A stretch of DNA of 64,000 bases from Adiantum capillus-veneris. Taxonomy: Eukaryota; Streptophyta; Polypodiopsida; Polypodiales; Pteridaceae. The translations under genes and the position numbers were made by a program. The stretch spans positions 14,572,912 through 14,636,911 of the forward strand of contig CM043965.1 of assembly GCA_014529385.2 (NCBI GenBank), in the 5' to 3' direction. This document shows positions 36,385-46,960 of this stretch, one piece after another (position 1 is the stretch's first letter; each line of letters opens with the position of its first letter). The notes under the pieces were generated by a model. That model saw nothing but the letters and a program-made list of their open reading frames with translations. It did no database searches and had not been told where the DNA came from.

Positions 36385-38176
36385 TTACTCTTGGGAAGCA
36401 TTGTAAGCATTGACAAGGTTTAGGTTATCCTTTAATTGTATGCCTTGCATCCATCTAGCATCTTCAAAAGGATAATTCTTAAACTTAATAAGATATCGTC
36501 GGATAGTCTTACCGCCTCTTAGTACCTTGTCTTCATGTCGGAGAATGGACTCGGGCTTCAGCACCTCCTCTTAGTCCTCGATCTCCGGTGGGTCTTCAAT
36601 AGTTGGTTCTTGAGGTGGCTCTCCTTTGTAAGGCTTTAATAGGCTCACATGAAAAGCATTGTGTATGAGCCAATGATTGGGCAACTTGAGTTGATAGGCC
36701 ATCTCATTGATTGGCCTAAGAATCTCGAAGGGACCATAGTACCTTTTTGCTAATTTAGCATAGTACTTTTGGTGGCCCGTAGGATTCTTGCCCGTCGTGT
36801 GCCTTAATCGAGCCTTGGGAAACTTTAACAAGACCCAATCGTTTTCTTTAAAGGCTTGGGCTCTTCTGTGCTTGTCAGTAGCAGCCTTTTGCCTTTGCTG
36901 TGAGATAGAGATAGCATCCTTAATCTTTTGAAAAGATTCTTGTAGGTCTCGGCTATACTCATCTGCAGAGAAGATCTTCCCATGTACTTTAAGTAGCAAG
37001 AGACTTTTTTATCTTCCCTCAATTACCTCAAAAGGTGCTTTTCCCGTGGAAGTATGTACAGTGTTATTGTACGCATACTCCACTAAGGGTAAGTACTTCT
37101 CCCATTGGGATCTTTGATCTACTTCCGTTACATAGGCTTTTAGTAGATCGAGAATGGTTAGGTTAGCTATTTCACTTTGGCCATCCGTTTGTGGATGATA
37201 GGCCGAAGAGAAGTTTAGCCTTGTCCCTAAATTCTCAAAGAGACCCTTCCAGAAATTACTGGTCATTCTAGGATCTCTATCCAACACTATGGACATTGGC
37301 AAGCCATGGTACTTGAAAATTTGTGAAATGAAGGTTGCCATTTGATGGGCTTTGATAGTCTTTTTGACAGGTATAAAATGAGCTTGTTTACTGAACCTGT
37401 CTACTATCGTCCATATTCCCGTATTCCCATGGATAGACTTAGGCAATCCAAAGATAAAATCCATGGATATGCTCTCCCATGCTGAATTAGGGATTGGCAA
37501 GGGTTGAAGCAATCCAAGTTGCTTCCCTCTATCAAATTTTGTCTTTTGGCATATCACACATTTAGAAATATACTCTTGTATGTTCACTTTCATGGTAGGC
37601 CAATAGAAATATGTTTCAATTCCCCTTAAGGTAGACTGAATCCCTCTATGCCCCGCATAAGGTGGAGCATGAGATTCATACATTACTTTCTCACGTAGTG
37701 AGTTAGTAACACATAGTCTATTGCCATAGAGAAGATAACCATCTTGTAAAGTAAATGGTTCTTCTTTCTTCCCTAATGCAAGGGCTGAAATCACATCTCT
37801 AAAATCGAGATCAATAGTGTACTCATCTATCATTGAAGATAGATCATTGTGAGTTGCTATGGAAACCGCATTCACTCTCGGTCGTCTTGAGAGTGCATCA
37901 GCTACTTGATTATGTTTGCCAGCAATGTGAGCAATATGAAAATGAAATTGCGAAAGGAAATTTGCCCACCTCATTTGTTTGTCGGAGAGCTTGGTCTGCG
38001 TCATGAAGTACTTAAGACTTTGGTGATCCGTTCGCAGAATGAAAGGAGTCCCCAATAAATAGTGCTTCCATGAGTCTAAGGCATGTAGAACTGCAAGGAG
38101 TTCCTTTTCATATATGCCTAGAGCTTGCTCAATAGGGTCGAGCCTTTGACCCTCATGGCCTATGGCATGCCCTTCT
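36385..38176 (-). pseudogene. pol of chromovirus B, 3' part: RNase H end, integrase, chromodomain-like tail
   Basis: Starts at the copia-1 junction (38176) and reads downstream on the minus strand in one frame to a TAA at 36385. RNase H: TDHQSLKYFMTQTKL and HIAHIAGKHNQVADALSRR. Integrase zinc module: HAPPYAGHRGIQS...CVICQKTKF. Core: SISMDFIFGLPKS, VLDRDPRMTSNFW, and SAYHPQTDGQSEIAN with the Glu. C-terminus: [15 protein letters not shown], then RRYLIKFKNYPFEDARWM, a degenerate chromodomain. Two in-frame stops: TAA at 37009-37011 and TAA at 36571-36573. The latter is CAA in element A, so it looks like a C-to-T change. Confidence 0.9.
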
Positions 38177-38454
38177 TGTAGACATGTAGTAGTGTTAGTG
38201 TGTATACACACTTCACCAGGGGCACTTTTCTCCCACTGGGTTTTTCCCCCTGGACATCTGGTGTGAAAGGACACCTTATCTCTTAGGGTTTCATATAAGC
38301 TTTGTAGCTCTGAGTTTGTACACAATTATTATTTCAATACAGAGAGACAGACTACAGAGATCTCGTACACAAGCTCTGTGTCTTCTCCTTCTCCATCTTC
38401 TTCCTACTCTGAGTTGCTGTCTTCCTTCTGTTTCCTGTTTCATCATCTTCAACA
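38177..38454 (+). repeat. 5' LTR of copia-1 (278 bp)
   Basis: TGTAGACATG ... CTTCAACA. Contains the likely promoter. Pairs with 43083-43360 at 275 of 278 positions. Confidence 0.97.
38294..38299 (+). promoter_or_regulatory. Putative TATA box of copia-1
   Basis: TATAAG within TTTCATATAAGC, about 160 bp before the LTR end; transcription would start roughly 30 bp downstream. It is the only TATA-like word in the LTR. Inference from position and sequence only. Confidence 0.45.
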
Positions 38455-38456
38455 AT

Positions 38457-38468
38457 TGGTATCAGAGC
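38457..38468 (+). other. Primer binding site of copia-1, tRNA-iMet type
   Basis: TGGTATCAGAGC, two bases after the LTR end. Confidence 0.96.
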
Positions 38469-38853
38469 AAGGTGATTTCCAGAGCCTCTACTTGCGTTTT
38501 CGCGTCCGCGCGCGCAATCGCAGTTTTCAGGCAGTTTTCGGAAAATTTGTTCGTGGGAGCATCCTCGACGTTCCGGGAGTATTCTGATCAGGCGACCTGG
38601 GGTTTTACCCCCCTTTCGAAGCCGTTCGAGCCCTCAGAATTTCGTTCTGAGCAGCGTAGCAGAAGTTACTTTTCCGAGGCGTTTAGATCAAGAGGGTGTG
38701 CTTTCTGACAGATTTTCTTCAGGTAAACAGTTCTTTTGGGAAGCAGCTTGTCTTAGCTTTGTGCTGAGATTTTGTGTAGAGTTTTGCTTGGATTGGAGAA
38801 GAGATTTGTGAATCTCTTGGAGGTTCTTTTGCTCTCTTGTGTGCATCTACAGT

Positions 38854-41800
38854 ATGGCTCAATCTACGGAGAAAGAGATTTTTGGTGCGTTTACATCCGA
38901 AGACAAATTGGATGGTACCAACTATTCTCTTTGGTCTTTTATGGCCAAAAATGTTTTGGTTGGTAAAGGATTGTGGGATTATGTATCTGGAGATGAAGTT
39001 CGTCCAGGTAGCATTGCACCTGCCACGCCTGGTCGTGGTGCAGCTGTTGGTGCAGGACCCTCACAAGTCACTCCAGAGCAAAAGAGATGGGATACTAAAG
39101 ATGCACAGGCTATGGCTGTGATTGCCTTAACCATAAAGAGGACAATCACACCACATATCAGATCTTGCAGAACTTCTGAGGATGCTTGGAACACTCTGCA
39201 AGCTATGTTTGGAGGAAGAAACGCTGCCAGAATAGAGTTTTTGAAGAAACAACTTGACAAAATACAGATGGACGAAGGTGACGATATTGTCGAGCATCTT
39301 ACAAAAATCAGGGATCTTAAAGAGCAATTGCTTAGCATTGATGAAGTGATTCCAGAGAAGGACTTGGTTTCCAAAACACTCAATTCACTACCACCATCTT
39401 ATTTGACTTTTCAGACTTCTTTGACTCTGTCTTTGCGAGCTAATCCTGACCCTCTTCATTTTGAAGAGTTAGTGGCTTTGCTATTGCAGGAGGATCAATC
39501 ACGTAAGAACAAGTCTTTACAGGTGGATGGTATGGATCATGCTCTTGTTGTACAGAACAAAAACAGGGGTAAAGAGAGTGCTCATCACTCCAAGTCTGGT
39601 GCAGGACAGTCTTCAGAGAAGTCTAAAGGTGATTCAGACAAGTCCAAGAAGAAAGGTAAATGTCACTACTGCAAGAAACCTGGTCACTACATTAGTGAGT
39701 GTAAAAAGCGAATTGCTAAAGAAAAGAAGAAATCGTCAAGTTTGGTTGTTTCAGCTTCTGGTGATTCTTCTACAGCTAAAGAAGAGTCTGCAAACTTTGT
39801 GCAGGATTCTTATGCTTTTGTAGTATGTTCAAATTTTTCTGCTTACAGTGTTGACAAGACACAAATGATTTGGTACTTTGATAGTGGTGCATCCAGGCAT
39901 ATTACTTCAAGGAAGGATTTGTTTTGTTCATTGGATGCAGCTCCAGCAGGAAAGAAGGTGACATGTGCAAATAATGCTTCTTATCCAATCAAAGGCGTTG
40001 GTAAGATTCTGATTACCATTTTAGATGGTTCAGATTTATGCTTGCCAGATGTCTTATATGTTCCAGGGATCAAGAAGAATTTGTTGTCTGTATCCTCTCT
40101 TGCAAAAAATGGTCTTCGGGTCATTTTTGAGGATGACAGATGTGCTGTACGAGATCGAGAGAATGGTTATTCTCTTATCACTACAGGTACGCTGGAAAAT
40201 GGACTATTTGTGCTAGATCGTTATGAAAAGCAGATTCAGGTATGTATTGCAGAAACAAAGACTCAGGCCATGCAGGATGCTGAGTTGTGGCATGCTAGAT
40301 TTGGGCATGTTAGTTATGGCAGTTTGATGACTTTACAACGTCATAATATGGTGCATGATTTGTCTTTATTGGAGATGCCACCAAGACATGTATGTGAAGG
40401 TTGCGTTCTTGGAAAGATGCACAGATTTGCATTTTCGCAGGATGGTTCAGTTAGAGCGACACGAAAGTTGCAGCTTGTACACAGTGATGTATGTGGTCCT
40501 ATGAGGACGCCATCTTTGGGAAACAGCCTTTATTTTGTGACCTTCATTGATGACTTTTCCAGGTTTTGTTGGGTGTATCCACTCAAAGCAAAGTCAGATG
40601 TGTTTGCAGTTTTTCAACATTATGTCGCCATGGTTGAAAATGAAACAGGTTGCAAAGTACAGACTCTTCGTACCGATCGAGGAGGTGAATACATATCAGG
40701 TGCATTTAAGGATTTTTTGGGAAAGAAAGGCATTAAACACCAATGCACTATGCCATACACACCACAACAGAATGGTGTTGCAGAAAGGAAGAACAGGTCT
40801 TTAATGGAGACAGCTAGATGTATGCTCAAGGCTAAGAGTTTGCCTCATAAGCTATGGATGGAGGCAGTTGCTTGTGCAGCACATGTTTTGAACAGGTGTC
40901 CTACTCGTGCCTTGAAGACCATTACTGCATATGAAGCTTGGTATGACAAAAAACCTTCAGTCAGTTATCTTCGTGTTTTTGGTTGTCTTGCTTATGCTCA
41001 CATCCCTCAGCAGTTACGTGGGAAGCTTGATGATAAGGCAATCAAATGTATATTTGTGGGGTACAGTAGTGGAAGTAAAGGTTATAGACTTTACAATCCT
41101 GCTACAAACAAGATTTTTGAAAGTCGTGATGTAATTTTTGCAGAAACTACTGCTCAACCTATGGTTGCTTTTGATGTACCTCATATGCAGGCACATGATG
41201 TATTTGAAGGTTTGCTTCCTTCTTTTGTGGAGAATCAAGAATCACAAAAGGTTGATAATCTTGATCAATCTTTTGATCAGCATGTGACACCTCATGATGT
41301 AGAGGAAATTGTGCGTGAAGAGCAAGAAGTTCTCAGGGAAGAAAGAACCTTGCCTAAATGGGTTCAGAAAACTTTGCAGGATAGCAAGTTGGATGCACCG
41401 TTGCCACGGAAAACACGTGCTGGTACTACTTTTGGCAGAGAGCAAGTAGATTTGGCTTGCTTTAGTACTCTTTGTGATGCAGATGAGCCTGATTCATTTG
41501 AACAAGCTTTAGAGTGTGTTCAGTGGAAAGATGCTATGCAGCAAGAAATTGATTCTATTCATAAGAATCATACATGGGATCTAGTGGACTTGCCTACAGG
41601 TAAAAAGCCTATTGGTACAAAGTGGGTTTTTAAGGTAAAAAGGAAACAAGATGGTACTGTTGACAGGTACAAAGCAAGGCTTGTGGCAAAAGGCTATGCG
41701 CAACAGAAAGGCATAGATTATGATGAAACCTTTGCTCCTACTTCTCGTGCGTCCACAGTTAGATCACTAGTTGCAATTGCTGCTCATCATGGTTGGAAAG

Positions 41801-43035
41801 TGCATCAGTTGGATATCAAGACTGCTTTTTTGAATGGTGATTTGCAGGAAGAAGTTTATGTAAGTCAACCAAGTGGTTTTGTTGTAAAAGGTCAAGAGCA
41901 AAAGGTATGTAGATTGCGTAAAGCTTTGTATGGTCTCAAACAGGCTCCAAGAGCATGGTATGAGAAGATACATACTTATTTGATTGGCCAGGGATTTCAG
42001 AATAGTCCAACAGAAAGTACTTTGTATGTCAAAAAGAGAGATGGAGTTCTCATTATGCTAACACTTTATGTGGATGATATGCTTCTTACAGGCAATAATG
42101 CAAATGAAATTGAAGCGTTTAAAGATGCTTTGAGAAAAACCTTTGAGATGTCTGATCTTGGTTTGCTACATTATTACTTGGGTATTCAGTTTGTGCAATC
42201 AGAGGATGGCATATACATGTTGCAGGCAAAATATTTGCATAAAATTTTGGACAAGTTTGGTATGCAAAATTGTAAGCCAATCTCTACACCCGTAGAAACT
42301 GGATCAAAGTTGAGCATGCACGATGCTGGAGAACCTTTTGATGTACATACTTATGCAGCAGCGGTTGGTTGCTTGATATATTTGGCAGGCAACACTCGTC
42401 CAGACATTCAATTTGGGGTTTCACAAGCAAGCAGATTTATGCACAGCCCAGGTATGCATCATTGGCAGGCTGTGAAGCGCATACTTCGTTACCTTTCAGG
42501 TACCCCTAATCTTGCCATGTTCTTTCCAAGGGGGGATATGTATGGAAAGCACAATTCTATGCAGCTTCTTGGTTACAGCGATTCAGATTGGGCTGGTGAT
42601 TTTGACACACGACATTCCACAAGTGGCAATTGTTTTTTCTTGGGAAATGCATGTATATCTTGGCTAAGCAAGAAGCAACCCACAGTGGCTACATCAACTT
42701 GTGAAGCTGAGTACAGGGCAGCTTTCACGGCAACAGTTGATTGTGTATGGATACGCAGGTTATTGGCAGATCTTTGTGAGTGTCAACAGGCACCCACTAC
42801 CATTTTCACTGACAGTCAGAGTGCTATTGCAGTTGCAAGGAATCCAGTATTTCATGCAAGAACAAAGCACATAGAGGTTCACTACCACTATGTCAGGGAA
42901 AGGCTACATGCAGGGGAGATCACACTAACTTACTGTCCTACACAGGATAACATTGCAGATCTATTTACGAAGGCGTTATCACGAGAAAAGTTTGAAGCTT
43001 TCCGAAAAGCTTTGGGCTTACTCTCATACACATGA
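38854..43035 (+). CDS. Ty1/copia Gag-Pol polyprotein (1,393 aa), intact
   Basis: A single uninterrupted ORF. The start is ATG at 38854 (MAQSTEKEIFGAF); the in-frame codons just upstream contain no ATG. Domains in copia order: Gag (about 1-265); CCHC zinc knuckle CHYCKKPGHYISEC at 270-283; protease with DSGAS, Asp343; GAG-pre-integrase zinc region (LWHARFGHVSYGS, about 480); integrase with Asp545, Asp608 and Glu644 (D-x35-E, in HSDVCGP, TDRGGEY and GVAERKN); RT with KWVFKVK and YVDD at 1072-1075; RNase H with Asp1243 (SDSDWAGD), Glu in CEAEYRA and Asp1320 (TDSQSA). All catalytic residues are present. The product would assemble particles and carry out cleavage, reverse transcription and integration of its own RNA. 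Plant copia lineage not assigned with confidence. Confidence 0.96.
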   Translation: MAQSTEKEIFGAFTSEDKLDGTNYSLWSFMAKNVLVGKGLWDYVSGDEVRPGSIAPATPGRGAAVGAGPSQVTPEQKRWDTKDAQAMAVIALTIKRTITPHIRSCRTSEDAWNTLQAMFGGRNAARIEFLKKQLDKIQMDEGDDIVEHLTKIRDLKEQLLSIDEVIPEKDLVSKTLNSLPPSYLTFQTSLTLSLRANPDPLHFEELVALLLQEDQSRKNKSLQVDGMDHALVVQNKNRGKESAHHSKSGAGQSSEKSKGDSDKSKKKGKCHYCKKPGHYISECKKRIAKEKKKSSSLVVSASGDSSTAKEESANFVQDSYAFVVCSNFSAYSVDKTQMIWYFDSGASRHITSRKDLFCSLDAAPAGKKVTCANNASYPIKGVGKILITILDGSDLCLPDVLYVPGIKKNLLSVSSLAKNGLRVIFEDDRCAVRDRENGYSLITTGTLENGLFVLDRYEKQIQVCIAETKTQAMQDAELWHARFGHVSYGSLMTLQRHNMVHDLSLLEMPPRHVCEGCVLGKMHRFAFSQDGSVRATRKLQLVHSDVCGPMRTPSLGNSLYFVTFIDDFSRFCWVYPLKAKSDVFAVFQHYVAMVENETGCKVQTLRTDRGGEYISGAFKDFLGKKGIKHQCTMPYTPQQNGVAERKNRSLMETARCMLKAKSLPHKLWMEAVACAAHVLNRCPTRALKTITAYEAWYDKKPSVSYLRVFGCLAYAHIPQQLRGKLDDKAIKCIFVGYSSGSKGYRLYNPATNKIFESRDVIFAETTAQPMVAFDVPHMQAHDVFEGLLPSFVENQESQKVDNLDQSFDQHVTPHDVEEIVREEQEVLREERTLPKWVQKTLQDSKLDAPLPRKTRAGTTFGREQVDLACFSTLCDADEPDSFEQALECVQWKDAMQQEIDSIHKNHTWDLVDLPTGKKPIGTKWVFKVKRKQDGTVDRYKARLVAKGYAQQKGIDYDETFAPTSRASTVRSLVAIAAHHGWKVHQLDIKTAFLNGDLQEEVYVSQPSGFVVKGQEQKVCRLRKALYGLKQAPRAWYEKIHTYLIGQGFQNSPTESTLYVKKRDGVLIMLTLYVDDMLLTGNNANEIEAFKDALRKTFEMSDLGLLHYYLGIQFVQSEDGIYMLQAKYLHKILDKFGMQNCKPISTPVETGSKLSMHDAGEPFDVHTYAAAVGCLIYLAGNTRPDIQFGVSQASRFMHSPGMHHWQAVKRILRYLSGTPNLAMFFPRGDMYGKHNSMQLLGYSDSDWAGDFDTRHSTSGNCFFLGNACISWLSKKQPTVATSTCEAEYRAAFTATVDCVWIRRLLADLCECQQAPTTIFTDSQSAIAVARNPVFHARTKHIEVHYHYVRERLHAGEITLTYCPTQDNIADLFTKALSREKFEAFRKALGLLSYT

Positions 43036-43072
43036 TGATCTGCTACCTTGTACGGATTCACACTATCTCTAC

Positions 43073-43082
43073 AGGGGGGATT
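43073..43082 (+). other. Polypurine tract of copia-1
   Basis: AGGGGGGATT immediately before the 3' LTR, 38 bp after the polyprotein stop. Confidence 0.88.
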
Positions 43083-43360
43083 TGTAGACATGTAGTAGTG
43101 TTAGTGTGTATACGCGCTTCACCAGGGGCACTTTTCTCCCACTAGGTTTTTCCCCCTGGACATCTGGTGTGAAAGGACACCTTATCTCTTAGGGTTTCAT
43201 ATAAGCTTTGTAGCTCTGAGTTTGTACACAATTATTATTTCAATACAGAGAGACAGACTACAGAGATCTCGTACACAAGCTCTGTGTCTTCTCCTTCTCC
43301 ATCTTCTTCCTACTCTGAGTTGCTGTCTTCCTTCTGTTTCCTGTTTCATCATCTTCAACA
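43083..43360 (+). repeat. 3' LTR of copia-1 (278 bp)
   Basis: Same length as the 5' LTR, three substitutions. Followed by the target copy CTTCT. Confidence 0.97.
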
Positions 43361-44498
43361 CTTCTTGGAGTAAAACAGCTCCAAGGCAATCACCACAAGC
43401 ATCACATTGGACCTCCAATGGTTTTGAGAGATCCGGTAGTGTAAGCACAGGTTGAGAGATAAGCTTTTCTTTAAGCTTTTGGAAAGCATTGTTCTCCTTA
43501 GCAGACCATTTATACCTAACGCTTTTCTTTGTTAGGTCATGTAATGGTCCCGCAATTTGTGAGAACTTTTCTATGAAGCGTCTATAGTATGCACACATAC
43601 CTATAAAGCTTCTCAGTTCATGAAGATTCCTTGGTTTAGGCCATCCTTTTATTACCTCTAACTTTGATGGATCCATTTGGATGCCATCTTGAGAGATAAT
43701 ATGACCTAAATACTGAATCTCTTGCAAGAAAAATTCACTTTTCTTTCGATTAACATAAAGTTTATTCTCTCTTAAAACTTGAAATATTACCTGGAGGTGT
43801 TGCTTGTGTTCCTCCAATGAATTAGAGTAGATGATAATATCATCAAAGAACACTCCAGTGAGGGTTCGATGAGGCCTGAACAGCTTCTCCATCAAGCGGT
43901 TGAATGTGCCTGGTGCATTGGTCAAGCCAAAAGGCATGACAATGTATTCGTAAAGACCAAATGTGGTGCAAAATGCGGTCTTTACAATGTCTTGATCAAC
44001 TATCCTTATTTGATGATAGCCACTTTTTAGGTCAATCCTGCTGAAGTAGGTCGATCCTTGTAGCTTATCAAATAGGTCTTCTACCCGTGGAACGGGAAAC
44101 CTATTTTTGATAGTGATCCTATTCAGTGCTCTATAGTCGACACACATACGATATGTGCCGTCTTTCTTTTGCACTAATAGCACAGGTGAGCAAAATGGAG
44201 ATGAGCTTGGCCTAACCATACCCTTCTCAACTAACTCATGCACTTTCCGCATAATCTCCTCTTGTTGAGCTTGAGAAAATCTATAAGGAGGAACTTTGTT
44301 AGGCGGTGAACTTCCTGGAAGAAGTTCAATTGCATGGTCATCATTACCTCGTTTAGGAGGTAGCTCACAAGGGATCTCGTCAATAAAAACATCTTGAAAC
44401 CCCTTGAGAAAATTGGATAACTCTAATTTCTTTTGGTTGCTTTTATTTTCTTTTGCTAAAGCATTAGGTTCATTTTGAGAATCTTCAACAAAAATCAT
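43361..44498 (-). pseudogene. pol of chromovirus B, 5' part: reverse transcriptase
   Basis: Read on the minus strand from 44498 in one frame to the copia-1 junction. RT landmarks: MCVDYRALNRITIKNRFPVP, STYFSRIDLKSGYHQIRI, VMPFGLTNAPGTFNRLMEK and an intact catalytic box GVFFDDIIIYS at about 43839-43856. Then GHIISQDGI and the RNase H start LEVQCDACGDCLGAVLLQE, where copia-1 cuts in. This segment has no internal stop. The upstream stop at 44499-44501 separates it in the same frame from gag-protease; element A has no stop at the matching place, so it is likely a mutation and not a designed boundary. Confidence 0.9.
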
Positions 44499-46543
44499 TT
44501 ACACGGAAATAGAGCTCTTTATTGACTTGTTGAAAGCTGATGTATGTACAATGGGGATGGTGTTACCCATTTCCTTAGCATCTATATACATGTCTTTTTC
44601 CCTGAACTTAAAGGATATTCTCCTTTCAGGAAATTTAACATCGGCAGCCAGGCGGTCAAACCATGGTGCCCCTAGGATTACATCCTCATGCTTGAGAGGA
44701 GAGATAAAGAAGTCCTCTTTGTCCAAATATCCTTGGACATGAAGACTCAATTTCTCGATTAAGGGAGTGACTGAAGCTTCTTGCCCCTTGAAGGCACTGT
44801 TTGCGGGTAGGACATCTCCCATCTCGTAGGATTGTATGCCTAGCTTGGTGGCCAACTCTATAGATATAAAATTGTGAGTAGAACCAGGGTCAAAGAGAAT
44901 AAAAGCATCATGTTCTCTTACCTTTCCCCAAGCATGGCATAGAGGAGATTCTTTGTGATGAGTTTGGTGAGTCTCCTCCTCTTGGATTTCAACCAAGGAA
45001 GCTCTAGGAGGATCTTGGTGGTTGTTCTTTTGGGGACAAGCGCGGTACGCATGCCCTTGTTCACCACACTTGAAACACCGGTTATCCTTACGATAACGCT
45101 CAAGCTCTTCAGGAGAGAGTTTATTCTTACCTTTGTAAACTCCCTTCTCTTTAGCTTTGTTGGAGTTGCCCTTAGGAGACATTTGGACATTGTCCTTCCC
45201 CTTAGGCTCATTGGAACCCTTGTTTTCCGGGGGCTTATTATTTCTTTTAGCCCCCGTTTGGAAATTGATTCGAGAGGCCACCATTGTGTGGTGTATTACC
45301 GCCGATATGGTACGTGGCCTTTGGGAGTTGACATACTCCGCCATTTCTTCAGTTAAGCCCGCACAAAATTGTTGCTTTTTCTCTCCAAAATCCAACTTTT
45401 TGAAGACAGTGGCTTTGAGTTGTAGGTCCCAAAACTTGTCTACATATTTGTGGATGGATTCATTGGGAGAGAGATTTAAGCTTTTCCATTCGGTGAGTAC
45501 TTTGTCTTTGGCATCGGTGGCCAAAAACTGCTTCATAATGGAAGCTCTTAAAGCTTTCCATGTTCGTGGAGCTTCACCGTTGGCTCGTAGGCTAGACCAC
45601 CATTGTCTGGTGGACTTTTGAAAGTGCATAGCTACATGGCGTAGCTTAGAGGACTCCGTGAAGCCCTCATCTCCAAACGCCGCATTGAATTGCTGGATAA
45701 AGGCCAAGACTTTGTCCGTAGCACCAAAGGTGCCATCATAGGTAAGGAAAGAGATGCTCTTCCCTCCCTCTTTGAATTTCTTCAGCTTGGACGACCTCTT
45801 CCATGCGGCATAGGATTTCCTATGGCCTCTTCTTTTTGATGGTTCAAAAGTTGCACCATCACTTTCTTCAGAAGGTGAAGAATTTGAAGAAGGTGGAGAA
45901 GAGGGTGACCTCTTTCTCACCTTTTTCTTGTCTTGATCTTTGTCGTCTTCACCATAGCTTTCATAAGAGGAAGAGGATGAAGAAGATGGAGAAGAGGGTG
46001 TCCTCTTTCTCGCCTTTTTCTTCTCTTGCTTTTTATCATCCCTCTTTGAATTATGGCGTGGAGAAGAGTATGATGGTCTTCTCCGCTTTGGTGGTGATGG
46101 AGAGCGTTTAGCCCGCCGTCTTCATGGAGCCATCTCCGCCGAGGTGGCGGGAGACTCGCTTCGTTCTCGTTCCTTCGGTGGAGGCTCTTGAGTTCTCCTT
46201 TGGGAAGGAGATGCATCTTCAAGAAGTAAATTCTTGCTTCAAGAAGTAAATTCTTGAGCCCTTCATATGGATTCTCTTGTTCTTCCCGAATCGGAGAGAG
46301 ACCTCTTTTGGTAGTCTCACAAGGAGGCTTCCTAGGTGTTCTCTCGTCATGGTGATGAGCTTGGAGAATCCCGTGAGCACAGAGCTGCTGTTGCACTTCA
46401 CTTTGGAGAGACGGATTGCCCATGGCCTGTTGAAGCCTAGAAACAAGATAGTTAACAAGCATTGAAGCATCATTAGTAGCTTGCTCATGAGCAAAATCAA
46501 AGTTATCAACATTAACTTCACTCTATTTACTATTGTCAGCCAT
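44499..46543 (-). pseudogene. gag: gag and protease of chromovirus B
   Basis: ATG at 46543 (minus strand). A TAG at codon 7 interrupts it; the frame continues (NVDNFDFAHE; LVNYLVSRLQQAMGN). A 20-bp tandem duplication at 46217-46256 then shifts the frame. The main clean stretch, about 45917 to 44499, holds the capsid domain (FGDEGFTESSKLRHVAMHFQ; DAKDKVLTEWKSLNLSPNE), a CCHC knuckle CFKCGEQGHAYRAC near 45070 and the protease. The protease active site is FDPGSTHNF at about 44881-44900, with Pro where Ser or Thr normally follows the catalytic Asp. Element A also deviates at this position (Leu). Confidence 0.88.
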
Positions 46544-46947
46544 TCTAACAACTTTTAGGTGTAAACTTTTTAGGTGTACTTTGGCACTTCAAGCCCTAGT
46601 TGCTACTCCTCTTTACCCCTTTAAAAAAAGCACTCAAGCTACTGTACCTGCGGCTCGAATACCATTAATTGCAAGGAATAGAAGAGAGGGTCTTTCGACA
46701 CCAAAACAGCACTCGCTCCTGTCAAGCTTCTAATAGCTCAATAGTGGTTAAGCCGTAGGCAAGCCCCGTAGGACTCCACTATTAAGACCATATCTCTCGA
46801 CGGTGATGCCCCGTTAACTGCACGAAGGCATGCGCACTGCAAGGCTGAAAAATCCCTATTCTACTTACTCATAGGCAATTAATAATACCAACCATTTATA
46901 GCTAGCTTGAGGACCTCCCTTCTTGAGCAAGAAAAGAGAAACCTTGT
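46544..46947 (-). other. Untranslated leader of chromovirus B
   Basis: About 400 bp between the primer site and gag with no gene. It matches the leader of element A at 6991-7381 in several blocks (for example the motif around CCGTAGGCAAG), which supports the family link. Confidence 0.75.
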
Positions 46948-46959
46948 GCTCTGATACCA
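46948..46959 (-). other. Primer binding site of chromovirus B, tRNA-iMet type
   Basis: GCTCTGATACCA on the plus strand, i.e. TGGTATCAGAGC on the minus strand, one base from the LTR end at 46961. Confidence 0.95.
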
Positions 46960-46960
46960 A

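Larger units (their letters stand above)
38177..43360 (+). mobile_element. Copia-1: intact young Ty1/copia retrotransposon (5,184 bp)
   Basis: Two 278-bp LTRs (38177-38454 and 43083-43360) differing at only three positions (two A/G changes near 38208, one G/A near 38239). Perfect target duplication CTTCT (38172-38176 and 43361-43365). tRNA-iMet primer site, PPT and one uninterrupted polyprotein gene. Everything needed for autonomous transposition is visible. It inserted into pol of chromovirus B in the opposite orientation. With about 1.1 percent LTR divergence it is the youngest element in the window. Confidence 0.97.

Noticed and set aside
38839-38853. Start of the copia-1 polyprotein upstream of 38854
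   Set aside because: The upstream in-frame codon is GTG, not ATG; the first ATG is at 38854.
44499-44501. Programmed stop-codon readthrough between gag-protease and RT in element B
   Set aside because: The same position in element A is open and differs by a small deletion, and other stops are scattered through B, so simple mutation is the better explanation.
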